This document shows, one piece after another, positions 16,401 through 28,651 of a DNA stretch of 64,000 nt. The notes beneath the pieces were generated by a model. The model searched no databases and was not told the DNA's origin. It saw only the letters and a list, made by a program, of their open reading frames with translations. The stretch's first letter is position 1. Each line of letters opens with the position of its first letter. Origin of the DNA: Cerioporus squamosus (lineage: Eukaryota; Basidiomycota; Agaricomycetes; Polyporales; Polyporaceae); contig JABYQS010000042.1 of assembly GCA_022592435.1 (NCBI GenBank), positions 180,799 through 244,798 of the forward strand. The letters are read 5' to 3'. Position numbers and translations under genes: made by a program.

Positions 16401-18005
16401 CGCAAGTATTTCCACGCGCTCGCGGTGGTTATGTTCGTGCCGGGGATCGCGGTGGATGTGCGTCATCGTCTCTTCTCTTCTTTTGCTTTTGCTGCTTCTC
16501 TATGCGTCTAACGAACGGGTTACGTCTTTGCAGGCGGCGTTCACGCACCTGGCGTTCAGCGGCGCGTTCGCGCTGTTCACGTTCACAGAGTACGTGCGGT
16601 ACTTCGCGCTGTACCCGTTCGGGGCGGCGGTGCACCTGTTCATGAACGAGTTCCTCGACTCCAAGGACGGCGGCACGGCGATCCTGAGCCACTTCTACCT
16701 CCTGACGGGGTGTGCCAACTCGGTGTGGTTCGAAGGGTGAGTACGCTGGTTCTGTTTTGTTTGCTGTCTTCGCTTGCCGTGTTCTGTGCGCGTTCATGTC
16801 CGCCGCTTGCCACTCGGTTCTGGCTATGAGAGTGGGCTGGTTACGGGCATGGGCGACGTCATTGTATGCTCGAGTCGTGGTTCCCCGGAGATTCGGTGGT
16901 TGTCGTCGCGTGCCATGGCATGGCATGCAGTCTAACCCCTGTTGGTCGCGTTGCGTTCTTCATTTGACGGTAACCGCGAGCCAAAACGGACCTACCACGC
17001 AGTAACCTCGTGTGCTGGGGTTCAACCGCTCATGATTCGCCTGCATGACAGCCAACCTGTCCGTCATTCAGACTCAAGCGCATCGCCGTCCATTCCTGCT
17101 CGGACGGGGACAGAGAGTTGGCCTCCGCGTCCACGTATTCTTTAATGCTTCGTGCGAGAATCCATGCATCCCGCCAAGGATGGAACACGATACGTCATGG
17201 GGAACCGTGTTCGAGGCCGCGTTTGAGTCGATGCAGGCCGACGTCACTGCATTCTCGGGGCTTCCGGAGATTCGTGACCTTCCTTGTTGGGAGGCGTACG
17301 TTCGATCGCCGACGTTGGGTTCCGTAACGGTTCCGATGTTCGCAGTATACCAGACGGCGCAGAGAGGGGAAAGGATGGAGAGACTCTGTGCAGTTGGCGA
17401 AATCTGTCGTGTAGTCGGGTGGGGTTATGCTCGCTTTTCGGCCTAGCGCAACTCCTTCGCTCCTAACGCACAAGCTCCGAAACACGACGCATGAGCGCCA
17501 GGCCCCCGGGGCTGTCGTTCGAACTGCAGCCGGATTTTTTTCACTGACTAACTATCTGTTAGCCCCTCTCGTCTGCTCCAATTTACAGGAACGCTGGTAC
17601 TAGGGGTAGGAGACGCGCTGGTACGTGTGTCTCAATCGCGATCGACCAGGAACGGGTATTTATGCGACTCGGACTGCAGGCCTCGATTGTAGGCAAGCGG
17701 CTGGGCCGCCACCGGTGGTTCGCAGCGAATCCGAAGACGATCGAGGGCAGTGCGGGGTTTGTGGGCTCGGTGTGCGTGTGCGCGTGGTTGCTGCAGGTGT
17801 TCGGGACGGTGGAAGACTTCTCGGTGCGTGCGAGATGTGTGTGGGCTGTCACGGTGTGGACTGACGGAATGGTTCGCAGGTTGCCCGATTTGTGGTGGTG
17901 GCAGGGCTGGCAGGGCTGCTGGAGGCGTTCAGCGTGCAGAACGACAACCTGACGCTGCCGCTGTACATGTGGGCGATGGTGGTGCTGGCCGATGTTGTAG
18001 TGTAG
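13440..18005 (+). CDS. SEC59: Dolichol kinase (Sec59/DOLK); start uncertain
   Basis: CTP-dependent kinase making dolichyl phosphate in the ER membrane for N-glycosylation, GPI anchors and O-mannosylation. The C-terminal half is clear: exons end at 14807, then 14862-15304, 15365-15538, 15600-16457, 16534-16736, 17563-17620, 17680-17823 and 17880-18005. Signatures are RKYFHALAVVMFVPG, EYVRYFALYPFG, NEFLDSKDGGTAILSHFYLL, LGVGDALASIVGKRLGRHRW, NPKTIEGSAGF and the terminal LLEAFSVQNDNLTLPLYMW, with many hydrophobic segments between. The N-terminal ~280 residues, from about 13440, are a Ser/Arg/Pro-rich disordered extension with a 72 nt intron at 13682-13753. No good ATG was found in that frame, and the exon joins between 14280 and 14560 are unresolved. 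The intron at 16737-17562 is 826 nt, more than ten times the local norm. Confidence 0.9.
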
Positions 18006-18305
18006 AAGAGTGCATGCTGTGTACTGTGTGCGCAGCCGCTGAGCTGGAAAGAAGAGGCGAACGATGACGTCTGCTACAGCCACCCGGAGAGTCGGGGAGA
18101 GACGCCGGGCGGGGATCAGGAGACAGAGGCGACCCCACTCGACGCGCCCAGACGCCGGCCGCTGCTCCTCTCTCCGTCTCCTGCCAGGTCTGCGTCTGCG
18201 AGGCCCCAGTGCTCCTAGTCCTGCCCCAGGGCTCCTCCTTGCGCTGCGACGTCCATGCCACACGCCCCCCGCTAGTCTCGCTCGTCTCCCCGCTCACGAC
18301 TCTGC
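18006..18305. promoter_or_regulatory. Short gap between dolichol kinase and the histidine kinase
   Basis: Three hundred bases between a stop codon and the next same-strand start. The second half is C/T-rich, like other fungal promoters and leaders. It must hold the terminator of the first gene and the promoter of the second; no specific site is recognised. Confidence 0.4.
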
Positions 18306-21300
18306 ATGCATATGGACAACCGCGCGTCGCCCTCCGTCCTCCAATCTGCCCAGATCCTCTCCCAGCTCCCATCCATACAATCCGACCACCTTTCCTACTC
18401 TCTTACCGCCTCCAGCCCGCCCCCCATCATCGTACCCACCATCCCGCGCCTTGCTACCCCGTCCAAGCCGCCGAGGATCACAAGGCGCCCGTCCACCGCC
18501 TCGTCCGCTGAGGACAAGCACAGTCTATTGCCCCCCGCCCCGCCCATGGGCGAGCTCTCTCCGTCCGCATCCTCCTCTATGCAAGACTCCCCGGGCATCA
18601 GCAAGACATGGTCGCCAAGGGATGGCCGGCGTGCCTCGTACGAAGATCACACCCTCCAGGAGATGAATCGTAGAGCACACGCCGCCGTAGCGGGCCTGCG
18701 TGCGGAGGCGTCCCGCCTAGCCGGTCTTGGTGCGTCTCCTTTTCGTTCCCTGTCCTCAGCGTCTTTGACCGGTTGCGTCTGCATACATCCAGACGTCCTT
18801 CCGTCTCCATTCGATCCGTCTCCAGATGAGGACTCTAGTCTCTCCGTCTCCTCTGTCTCGTCCGGCGCGTCCACCGCACGCGACTCGAACATGGTAGAGC
18901 CTGATTACGACTGGGCGACCTTCATTCACGCGTACTCGATGGGCCGATGGGACCCTCTCAAGACTCCCCTCCCGCCCCGATCTCATTTGAACGCGCCCAG
19001 TTTGCTGCGCGCGTCCCCCATCGACACTTCCGTTGACGGTGTCAACTCGGACGAGATATTCGACTCTCCCGAACTTACTTCTGTCCCCGAATGGAGACCA
19101 ATGGACACTCCTTTCGAGGCTCCGTCTTCTCGGCCTCCCCCTCCCGAACCTCCTGGTCCGTTAGCTCCAGCTGCGCCTCTCCCAGAGCCCCGTAAGCCGA
19201 TCCTGCTACCTCCTCTCGATGCCAACATACCATCCTCGCTCAGCTCTTCGGCACTCGGTTCATCAGCACTCAGTCCATCTACCCCGAATGCCGGCGTCAC
19301 GGTCACGGAGACTGCAGCCGGCCCGAGCAAACCTGCGAAAGGGCTCAATATTCCCCTCAACCTTGGGCCGTTCTCGCATCGCTTGCGGAACTCCTTCGCC
19401 GACATGCGCACCGCATCAAGCCTCAATGCGTTCTCACACCAGGAGAGGTCGCACATACCGATCCCGCCCGCAGATGCTACGGCTACGGCTGCTGCCATAC
19501 GCTTGGCTGCTGCGCGCGTGTCCGTCGCTCCCTTAGCGCTGCCTTCGCCAGAGCACGAACTCACGGACCCGATGAGAGGCATGACGACAACCATACCCCG
19601 CTCGCATCCAGATCACTTCTTTCCTGGCGAGGTTCCTCCGCTCCTTTCACCCAACACTGCTCGCAAAACTCGGCTAAGCAGCTTCTGGCAAGGCACACAG
19701 GACGTAGTGGAGACTTCCGGGTCTTCTGAGTCCGGTGACTCTGACGGCGAACATGATCCAACAACACCCACGCAAGAAGCGCCGCAGGTAAATGGTCAGC
19801 TTCCGTTGCCTAAGGAGACCAAGTCGGAACCGCATCCCATGCCTTCCCTGCCCATCCCACCGTCAACTATTCCGCCAGCCACTGCGCCTGTGAAAGCCTC
19901 AGCGGAGCAGTTGGACGAGGATTACTTTGGAACTGCCGAGCCCGCGCGGTTCTCCCAGTCGTCGGCACCGGTAGATCCTGTGCCACTCATGCCTAGCTTG
20001 CCTAGTGCTCCACTAACGCGGGGTACATCCGACGTCTCGCGCCAAGCGTCGGCGCCGCTGTTCGAGACCGACCCACAGACGGTGCCTGCACTGCCGCGCC
20101 GGATATGCCTCACACGCCAGACGAGTGCGCCTCTGCCGGCGGCGTCGCTATACGAGCGGCGGCTGCGCACGTCGCGTCCGCCGAGCGAGAGCTCGGTGAA
20201 CCACCTCGCGGGGCGGGCGGCGAAGGAGGAGCAGATGTTCCAGGAGCTGGGGTACCTCGCGCCGCCCAATCCGCCGAACGAGCTCGAGCGGCGCCGGGCG
20301 CTGTACAAGTTCAACATCTGGAGCACGGGGCGCGACCCGAACTTCGATAGGATTGCGCATTTGGTCAAGCTGGTGTTCAACACGCGGATCGTGATGATTG
20401 CTCTGATCGACGGGACGGAGCAGTTTCTGAAGGCCGAGTGTGAGTCTTCTTGGCTTCTGCGGTGGAGCGCGTGTCTGTGGTGTTGACAGCTTCTTTTCCT
20501 TCTGCAGCTGGGTTTGGGTCAAATAGTATGCCTAGGACTAGCGCGCTGTGTGCACACGCCATCCTACAACCGTGAGTTCTTCGCTCACTGAGGAGAAGCG
20601 GGTCGCTCATCTTAAGCAGGGACGATGAGCCTATGATCGTGCTGGATGCCCAAGATGACTGGCGGTTCGCAAAGAACGTGCGTCCTCTTCCGACTACATA
20701 CCGATGTGAAGCTCGTGGCTAATGCGGTCTTGTTACAGCCACTTGTGGTAGGACACCCACACATACGCTTCTATGCCGGGTGTCCGTTACGCACACAGGA
20801 GGGCTACAACATTGGAACGTAAGTAGGCTCTTCGGACGAAAGATGGATGGCTACTGACCGGCCCTATACATTCAGTCTTGCGATCATGGACGACACTCCC
20901 CGACGCGAGTTTAGTCCGCGGCAGCGGCATACGCTGAAGGAGTTCGCCGTACGTGTTTCTGTCGCTGGACTGCCGTGTATCACTTACTGAGACCGTCTGC
21001 AGCAAATTGGCATGCGGGAGCTGGAGCTGTGGAAAGACAAGATCCAGCTGCGGATACGAGATCGCATCCAGAGCTCGATGGAGTCTTTCACCCGCGAGTG
21101 CCTCGAAGTCGACAAGCAGGCGAACGAAGAGCAGCCCGAGGCGCGTCTCCCGACATCGACATCGATGGAGCAGATCTACGTCCGCGCCGCGAAGCTCGTC
21201 AAGCGCACCCTGGACGTCGAAGGCGCGATCGTTATGGACGTGTCCCATGTCGACGTGCTTGAGACGATCAGCGCCGAGTCCACGACGTCGCTGACCATCC

Positions 21301-24300
21301 ACAATGCCGACAGCCGCTCCGAAACGCAGACGCGGTGCTTGGGCAAGGAGGAGTACCGGCGGCTGGCGGAGTTCTTCGAGAAGTATCCGGAGGGCAAGGT
21401 GTGCGAGGGCATCGTGCATCCGTGTCTGCGCCCGTTCTTGCCTGCGCAGATACAGTACGTCCTGGCGGTGCCGATTTACAACATCGACAAGCGGCCGTTC
21501 GCCCTGCTGTGTGCTTACAGCACGGGCGAGCGAACAACGCCTTTCGTGGGTCCCACATTTATCTGTTTGCAGAAGCGACGCTGACAGTGATGACGGCGTT
21601 TTGTGACAGCTTGAGGGCCATGAGCTATCGTACCTGCGTGCCATCGGTGAGTTGTTGTGGGCTGGTGGCCTGATTGCTCGGATCGCTCATATTTTACGAC
21701 AGGTGTCATCATCCTGTCCGCTGTACTCAAGCGGAGAATGATCCTTGCGGACAAGGCGAAGAGTCTGTTCATCTCGAAGTACGTATAGTATTGCTCCCGT
21801 GTACTGCTGATATTGACTGTTATTGGTTAGCATCTCGCATGAGCTGCGAACACCATTACACGGCGTACGTCGATTGTTCATCCCTGTCGCGCCCAGCAGT
21901 TTCTCACCGCTTGTCTGTGACAGATCCTCGCCTCTGCGGAGCTGCTATCTGAGACGTCGCTCGACCACAGTCAAGCCTCGTTCCTGCAGACCGTGCAGGC
22001 ATGTGGGACGTCTCTGGTCGAGACGGTCAACCACGTGTTAGATTTCACGAAGCTCAGCGGGAACTCCAAGAGCGGTGGCGTCGAGAATGTCATCCATCTC
22101 AGCAGGTACGCGCGGTTATCTCACAGGTGTCGTCGACGCATCACTCACGCAGTCTTGCTCCGCCACGCCGCAGGGTCAATCTCATGCAGCTTGTGGAAGA
22201 TGCAACGGAGGGCTGTTGGATAGGCCACCGTGCGCGGATGTTCACGAGTGAGATCGGGAGCGTGTACTCTCCGCCGAAGCCGGACCGTCAGCAGTCCGTG
22301 ATGCTGCCGAATCCCAACAAGCATGTTGAGACTGTGATCGAGATCGGACATAGCGAGGCTGTATGTCTTTCTCCCGGCGCGCGTAGCATGGGAGATACGT
22401 TAGACTCACGTTTTGGTGCGACTCAGGGGTGGACGTTCCGGTGTGAGAAGGGCGGCATCCGGCGAATACTCATGAACGTCTTCGGGAACAGCCTGAAGTT
22501 CACATCGGTGAGCCTGCGATTATGATCGAGCACAGGGGGGTGCAGTTGTTGAGCTGACGGCTTCTTTGTTCAATTCCAGGATGGGTATGTTCACGTAATG
22601 CTGCGGCAGCTGCCCAATACGAGCGATACGCCGCCGGGCAAGGTCAAGATCGAGCTGTCGGTAATCGACACGGGCAAGGTACGAACACACACGCGCATTC
22701 CCTCCGCTGCGGGTGTCTTACTGATGTTTACGTTTCTTCTGCTGTTTCTCTCTCCGCAGGGGATCAGCCAGCACTTCTTGAAGGTGAGGGAAAGTTCGAC
22801 ACGCACCTCTGAAAGCGAGCTTACGTCCAATCTTGTGACTATAGAACCAGCTCTTCCATCCGTTCTCACAAGAGAACCCCCTGCAGACGGGCACGGGCTT
22901 GGGCCTTGCCATCGTGAACAGCATCGTCCGCTCTCCTGGCGTCGACGGCAAGGTCGACGTGTGGAGTGCGGAGGGCGTGGGGACCGAGATCAAAGTCACT
23001 TTCAACGCAGAGGCGGTCGAGAGTCCAAGCGAAGCATCCAACTTCTCCGCGGAGCTCGCCAAGGTCCTGGAGCACGGGCGCCGGCCGACGATCTCGCTGC
23101 ACTCGTTCGACGACTCTGTGCGTGGGGTGCAGCTCCTGCGCAAGGTGCTCATGCAGTACCTCGTCGCGGACTGGCAGTTCTCCGTGACGGACGACGGGGA
23201 CGGTGGGGACATCGTGATCGTGAACGAGGACCCGACGCCGGTGACGCTCGCGATCGAGCGCAAGACGGCGTCGAAGCCGTTCATCATCCTCTCGTCCGTG
23301 CGCGGGGACCCGCGCCTGATGGCGATCGTGAACGAGTACGAGCACATCGGCGGCTTCTGCAGGATCGTGTACAAGCCCGTCGGCCCGTGCCGCCTCGTCG
23401 CGGCGCTTAAGCTGTCGCTGCACGCGCTCAACATCACGAAGACGGTGCGCACGAGCCCGTCGCTGTACCACAACCCGCGCCCGGAGTCGCCGTCTCGGTC
23501 GTCGTCGTTTGACCATCATCCGGAGCTCGTGGCGAGCCTGTCGAGGAGGTACTCGGAGGAGAAGTCTGGGGACGGAAGGTGGCGTTTGCGCAGAGGCCGC
23601 CGTTGGGCCCGAGAGCGATCACCGCGCACCCGCTGGGGAGCTGGTCGCACATGCCGTCCACAGTCGAGCAGGAGGAGCCAGAGTCGGACTCGACGCCCAG
23701 CTCGCCGCAGCTGTCTGCGATGCCGTCGAGTTCGACGATTTGCGTGGGCACGGGCGGCACGTTGCTCAAGTCGTCGGTTGGGACTGTCGAGCCGAGTGGG
23801 CCGCTACGGGTGCTTGTCGTGGAGGACAACAGTATCCTGCGGAACTTGCTGTGAGTCTTCTTTACCTTGTGTGGGGCTTATGTGTGTGGCCTTTGCTGAT
23901 CTCCGTGTCGCCGTTTCTCCTTCTCCCAGTGTGAAGTGGCTCCGGAACATGGTACGTTGTGATCGCACCACAATGCGGCGTTTGATTCTGATAGCCTTTG
24001 TTTCCTCTCAGGGCTATGAGTACCGCGAGGCCGTTGACGGGCTGGAAGGCGTCCAGACGTTCGAGACGGATGGTCACTTTGAGTACGACAGTCTCTTTCC
24101 GCGAGTGGGGTGCCTGGACGCTGATTTTCCTTTTCTATCACAGTGTGGTGCTGGTCGATTTATCGATGCCTATCTTGGATGGTGTGGGCGCGACCGCACG
24201 GATGCGGGAGATCGAGTCGAAGCGCAAGAACGACCCGAGCGACTCGACTGCACATCCTGCACGAATCTTGGCGCTGACTGGAATGTCTTCCCTCGAAGAC

Positions 24301-24453
24301 AAGCGTCGAGCGTTCGAGGCTGGTGTTGATGGATAGTGAGTGTCTCTGTGGTGCCTTAAACCATTCGTGTATTGACTTTGTCATGCCAGCCTCGTCAAGC
24401 CTGTTGCGTTCAAGACGCTTGACTCAATGTTCCAAAAACTCGGGGTGTCATGA
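18306..24453 (+). CDS. Hybrid histidine kinase with GAF domains and C-terminal receiver
   Basis: Two-component phosphorelay sensor, presumably feeding a Ypd1-type phosphotransfer protein. Exon 1 (18306-~20440) encodes a ~600-residue Ser/Pro-rich disordered N-terminus, then the GAF-type block [19 protein letters not shown]. The GAF part continues over small exons ([29 protein letters not shown]), then an [18 protein letters not shown] helix and a second GAF-like region to ~21540. The H-box [15 protein letters not shown] (~21830-21865) gives the phospho-acceptor His. N-box [11 protein letters not shown]1 DTGKGIS and G2 GTGLGLAI form the ATPase. The receiver has [13 protein letters not shown] (acceptor Asp), LALTG and YLVKPV (Lys). 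No membrane segment or phytochrome Cys site is seen, so it is likely cytosolic. In the linker at ~23568-23571 the frame changes by one base in a GGGG run; see findings. Confidence 0.93.
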
Positions 24454-26126
24454 CACCACCTGCAACGCATCATACTCGCAGTGTAGGATAGCTTGGAAGT
24501 ACCGCCCGTGGACATTCGCATTTCTCCCGCTCTCTCATCGCTTCGCTCACTCATCATGACCATGCTCCTGTCGCACATCGTAACACATATACTGCACCGC
24601 ACCGCACCGCACCACACGCACCACCATCGTCTGGTCTGTTCTCCAGTGTACATTGCTCTCGTCGGTACGTAGCTATACATATCATTTACAGCCATCGTCC
24701 ATATTCACCACATATACACATACATACACACTTACGCTCGCAGATATCGCATACCGCATACCAGGTCGGCACCGGTGCCTCTGCCACATATTATATCATG
24801 ACCCCTTCTCCCCCACTCCCATTCCACTATCTAGCTTGGCTCTCCGCTAATACTGCCTGCCCATCTCATTCATCCCTCCTCATCACTCACGTTGCCCACT
24901 TTGCATCTGCCATTGCAGCTCACCCGTAGCGATGTCGTATCCACTGTAGCTCCTTAGGTTTCTCTTCCTTTCCTGCGTGTCGACCACATGTTTATTACTA
25001 CGGACTTTCCTCGTCATCTAGATCTCTATCGTAATTGTATTCTTCGATCTCTGTCTCTGTTGTTTCTCTGGCTTTACTTGACGGGTTTGAGGTCGTGAAA
25101 TTGTGCTCGCTGCTCGATCAACAGGTCTCCTACGGCTCTCCTACATTGCAAATGTACGTTCGCAAGCATCTCGGATTATTGTCCTCCATTGAGGCCTTCC
25201 ACGCATGTGAGGTCAAGGCCGGCGTATCAAGCTCCCGACAGTACTGGAGGCAGTAGTGACAGCCTACAGGCATGCGTTAACCACACCTAGTGTGACCTCG
25301 ACTAAGTCGTATGCTCTGCCCCCTTTCCAGAAATTTGGCCTCGAGCAAGCAAACTGTCTGGTGTGCTGCCCCACTGCATGCGTCCGCTTCGCATGCAGCT
25401 CATGGAACCATACTCATCCACGCTACTTATTTACTTGCAGTGTAGGCTAAGTTAGTGCACAGCAGGAGAATGCATTGCGGATCAAGACACGTACGTATAC
25501 ACGAGATTACCGATAGCTTCTGAGCGCGCGAACTTGCGAAGGAATACGTAGTGCGTACGGACGGGTTCTATCTATTACGGCAACACTGATGCATCTACTA
25601 CGTCAGGGGAATATAATCGGGGGGTCGGGGATCGGGAATCGGGCAACGGGCCAAGGGGAATGCTTGCGGGGGTAGCGGGCAAGAACAAGTTGCATTTCAA
25701 GACATGCAGAGCGAAAACTGCGAGAACAACGTGAGCAGGGGATTGGTTATCCTACAGAATGCAAGGCGTGGCGGGCTGGGGCACTCGCGAATGTATGCAG
25801 AAGGTGCTGAGGTTCGCGAGGCGTGGGCGAAGGGACTGAGGAGTACTGGGCGTAAGACAGCCGCGCCACGGACCAAAATTCCTCTTGGGAGCGTCTGCCG
25901 GGGAGACGGGCGAGAAGTAGAACGATGCGCGCCATGGCGCATGGGGGCGCGGACTTATGGCGGGACCGCGCCCGGTGGTATATGCAGGAGATGAGTCGAG
26001 TGAATGCGGGCGATGGGGGAGCGCTCAGCTAGGGACGAGGGAAGGGGGAGACATGGTGGCTACAGGTATGGGGGACGTGCGGCAAGGAACTGGAACGGGA
26101 TGGTACAGGGTTCGTGGACCAGATCT
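24454..26126. other. Convergent intergenic region with simple repeats and a G-rich tract
   Basis: Lies between the 3' ends of the histidine kinase and the SH3 gene. It contains a short CACCG pentanucleotide run near 24594-24613, C/T-rich sequence to ~25050, and a G-rich tract at 25619-25650. No gene is supported; the small frames here lack any recognisable feature. Confidence 0.5.
25619..25650 (+). other. Potential G-quadruplex tract
   Basis: Five G runs of three or more (GGGGGG, GGGG, GGG, GGG, GGG) are separated by loops of two to four bases, which satisfies the usual G3+N1-7 pattern. It lies between two convergent genes. Folding in vivo is not shown by sequence alone. Confidence 0.6.
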
Positions 26127-27106
26127 TCAGAAGTTAGACCAGGACATGACGTTGTCGCGATGGTCGATCCCGGGCGCCGCGTCGAGGTTCACGGTGACAC
26201 CGAGACTGGAGACACGCATCGGCCGCTCAGCACGGAGGCCTTTCACGGGCTTGAGGAAGCACCATGCAGGGATCGCGCCCATCTCGACCTCGCCGGGCTT
26301 GAACACACTGTCGCGCCCGACGATGCACCAGCCGTCGTCGTGCTGCTGCACGAGCCTGAGGGTCTCTCCGAGCGAGACGACAAGCTCGTCGGGCAGGACG
26401 GGGTCGAAGATCTGGCGGATCTTCTTCTGCGACGCGCCAATCGAGCCAATGGAGGACGTGCCCGACATCGCGGACATGTTGGAGAAGCGGCGCGAGCTGC
26501 GACTGCCGGCGAGGGGGAAGATGGGGGACAGCCAGGAGGAGGTGGAGGAGGGCCGGCCGGAGGGGAGCATGTCCATACCTGAGTGCGCGGATCCGACTTC
26601 GGGGTCGACCGCATGTACTGGGAGACGGGGGCGCGAAGGGCGCGAATGGCCTGGGAAGCTTGCCCTCGGCGGTGTAGTGTTGCAAGATCTCGTCGCGCGA
26701 CGCGCCGGGGCGCAAGACGGCGCGCTCTGGCATGACGACGCCGCTATCGAGCTGGCTGCGCGAGAAGAGGCCCTTCCCGGACAGACCGGAGCCCGCACTA
26801 AGCGCATAGGTCCGCTCTAAGCACTAATGTTCGGACCGCGCGACGGGAGCGGATGACGCACCTGGAAATCGGCGACTTCTCGCTCATGCTGCCATCGGAC
26901 TCGTTGTTGAAGTTCACGAAGGCGGACACGCGCAACTGCTCGCGCTTGGTGGTCGCGCGTTTTTTGAACCATCGGATGGCGAGCCAGAGGGCGGCGCCGA
27001 GCCCAATGACTGCCGCCACGATGATGCCGGCGATGATGGTCGGGTTAATAGACGTGTCCTCCTGTGTGAGGTCGTCGCGGACAACAAATGCGAAGCGGGG
27101 AGCCAT
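26127..27106 (-). CDS. Single-pass membrane protein with C-terminal SH3 domain
   Basis: Predicted plasma-membrane or endomembrane adaptor. Exons are 27106-26862, 26797-26619 and 26578-26127; the product is 291 residues. A hydrophobic segment at residues ~24-46 (TIIAGIIVAAVIGLGAALWL) is followed by RWFKKR, which predicts the C-terminus in the cytosol (type III, no cleavable signal seen). The middle is Ser/Pro-rich. Residues ~190-260 form an SH3 domain: KIRQIFDPVLPDELVVSLGE, then DDGWCIVGRD and the closing GAIPAWCFLKPVKG. The last 30 residues (MRVSSLGVTVNLDA) extend past the SH3 fold. The layout is like yeast Fus1, but no direct orthology is claimed. Intron 2 is only 40 nt. The gene diverges from Asa1. 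Confidence 0.88.
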
Positions 27107-28651
27107 TTCGTTGGAGATATGCGTTCCAGGGATGGGGCTAGAGTCGTCGCGTGCTGCGGGAGTAAACAGGTCGGACTGTAAAGAATGACTGGTTCGGAAA
27201 GAATGACAGGTACGTCAGAGCGCGTCTGCGAGTGTGTCGTGCCCCGGGATCTGGCTTGAGGATTCCAAGCCGAGACGGATGGGGGAGAAGGCCTGGTGTA
27301 TGCGCCGCGGACGGGATACACGAGAGGGCCAGGGGAGAGGGCGGAGGGAAGAGCGAGGGCGGGCGGATAAGGACTCGCATATAAGAGGGGACTCAGTCTA
27401 TACTTACTTGTGGAACGGTTACCAAGCTACTTACTCGGGCCACGCAGAGGTTACAAAATGAAGGGCAATAACCGACGCGCGTATGTCGGTTACCATGGCC
27501 AGCTCCAAACACAGAACTCGTCTTTCCGGAGCGCTCCCGGCGCCACAAGACATCTTCCCTGCCCACTCATCTTGATTTCTCCCGCCTTGGCCTGATTCTT
27601 ACCCTCAGTGCGCTCAGCTTGCTCGACTGAACGCAGACTGCGACTGCTCTGCGTTGAGCTACTTGCCCTCAGTCGACGCCGGGAACATTCACAGCGAGCG
27701 ATTGCATCAGAATGCGCCAGTCGGCTTTCGGCAGTATCGAAGACGCTGCTCGCGAATGCTGCATGCATGCATTGGAGACGAGTCCGTACATGCAATTGCG
27801 TGTGCCATACAAGTCTCATACAATCATTGCCGGCGAGAACTTGAAGTCAGGCTGGCCATGGCCGCTCGAACCCCGAGGACTCCTTGGAATGAGCCCAGCA
27901 TCGCCGAGCGCGGTCCTGATGCAATCTCACCAGCCCCATCTTCATGTTACATCACAATAGCATGACAGCGCGCCGCTCCTGCGATCAAGGTCTGAGTCCA
28001 ACATGCTGTCCTGCTCTAAAATGCTACATACCCAGGTTAGATCAAGCTACGCCTCAGGAGACCAGCCTCTCATGATGCGGCCCATCCTCATCCTGAGGAG
28101 CGCCGCTACATCCAAATGTACGGGGCCAACCTTCAGAGCGGTGTCGACAAAGACATTAATCTTTTCAGCACCATTTTGCTGTCGTCAACAACACCCTATC
28201 CATCCTATAGACATCGCCTGCTGAGTACATAGTGACGGGTAGATGCGAGTTTCTCACAGGCGGCCTGTCCCATGCTACTACTAGACACAGTGGATCGTGT
28301 TGAGTCTCTCGCGGATCCGGCGGTATTGACTGCATACGCTCTGGCTTGCCTGACGTCTCATTACAAGTGTGCTCACCATGATCTCGGATCATGTTTACGT
28401 TACGACGTAACCCCGTCCGAAATTGAGTGCGTTCAATAAATCGAAGATCACGATCGGGCATGGAGGTCCGTATACACGTGCCATAGCCGTGCCATCCGAT
28501 CTCTGCTTCCACCACCTCCCACCACGGCCATCAATACTTAACTTTACGCCAGGGTCAAGGCCACGGCATCTCCACGACCTAGTCACCGGACAGGTGACGA
28601 AAGCAGTTGCTAACCGACTGAGATCACTTGGCGCAGCCCAGCTCTTCCACG
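27107..28651. other. Divergent intergenic region upstream of SH3 gene and Asa1
   Basis: 1.5 kb between two divergent starts. The first ~300 bases are a G/A-rich leader-like stretch for the minus-strand gene. The rest has mixed composition with no tRNA, transposon end or supported gene. It should contain two promoters, but none can be pinpointed. Confidence 0.4.

Noticed and set aside
22718..23519. Minus-strand frames of 217-251 residues
   Set aside because: They are antisense to the ATPase and linker exons of the histidine kinase.
25957..26820. 287-residue plus-strand frame
   Set aside because: Antisense shadow of the SH3 membrane-protein exons.
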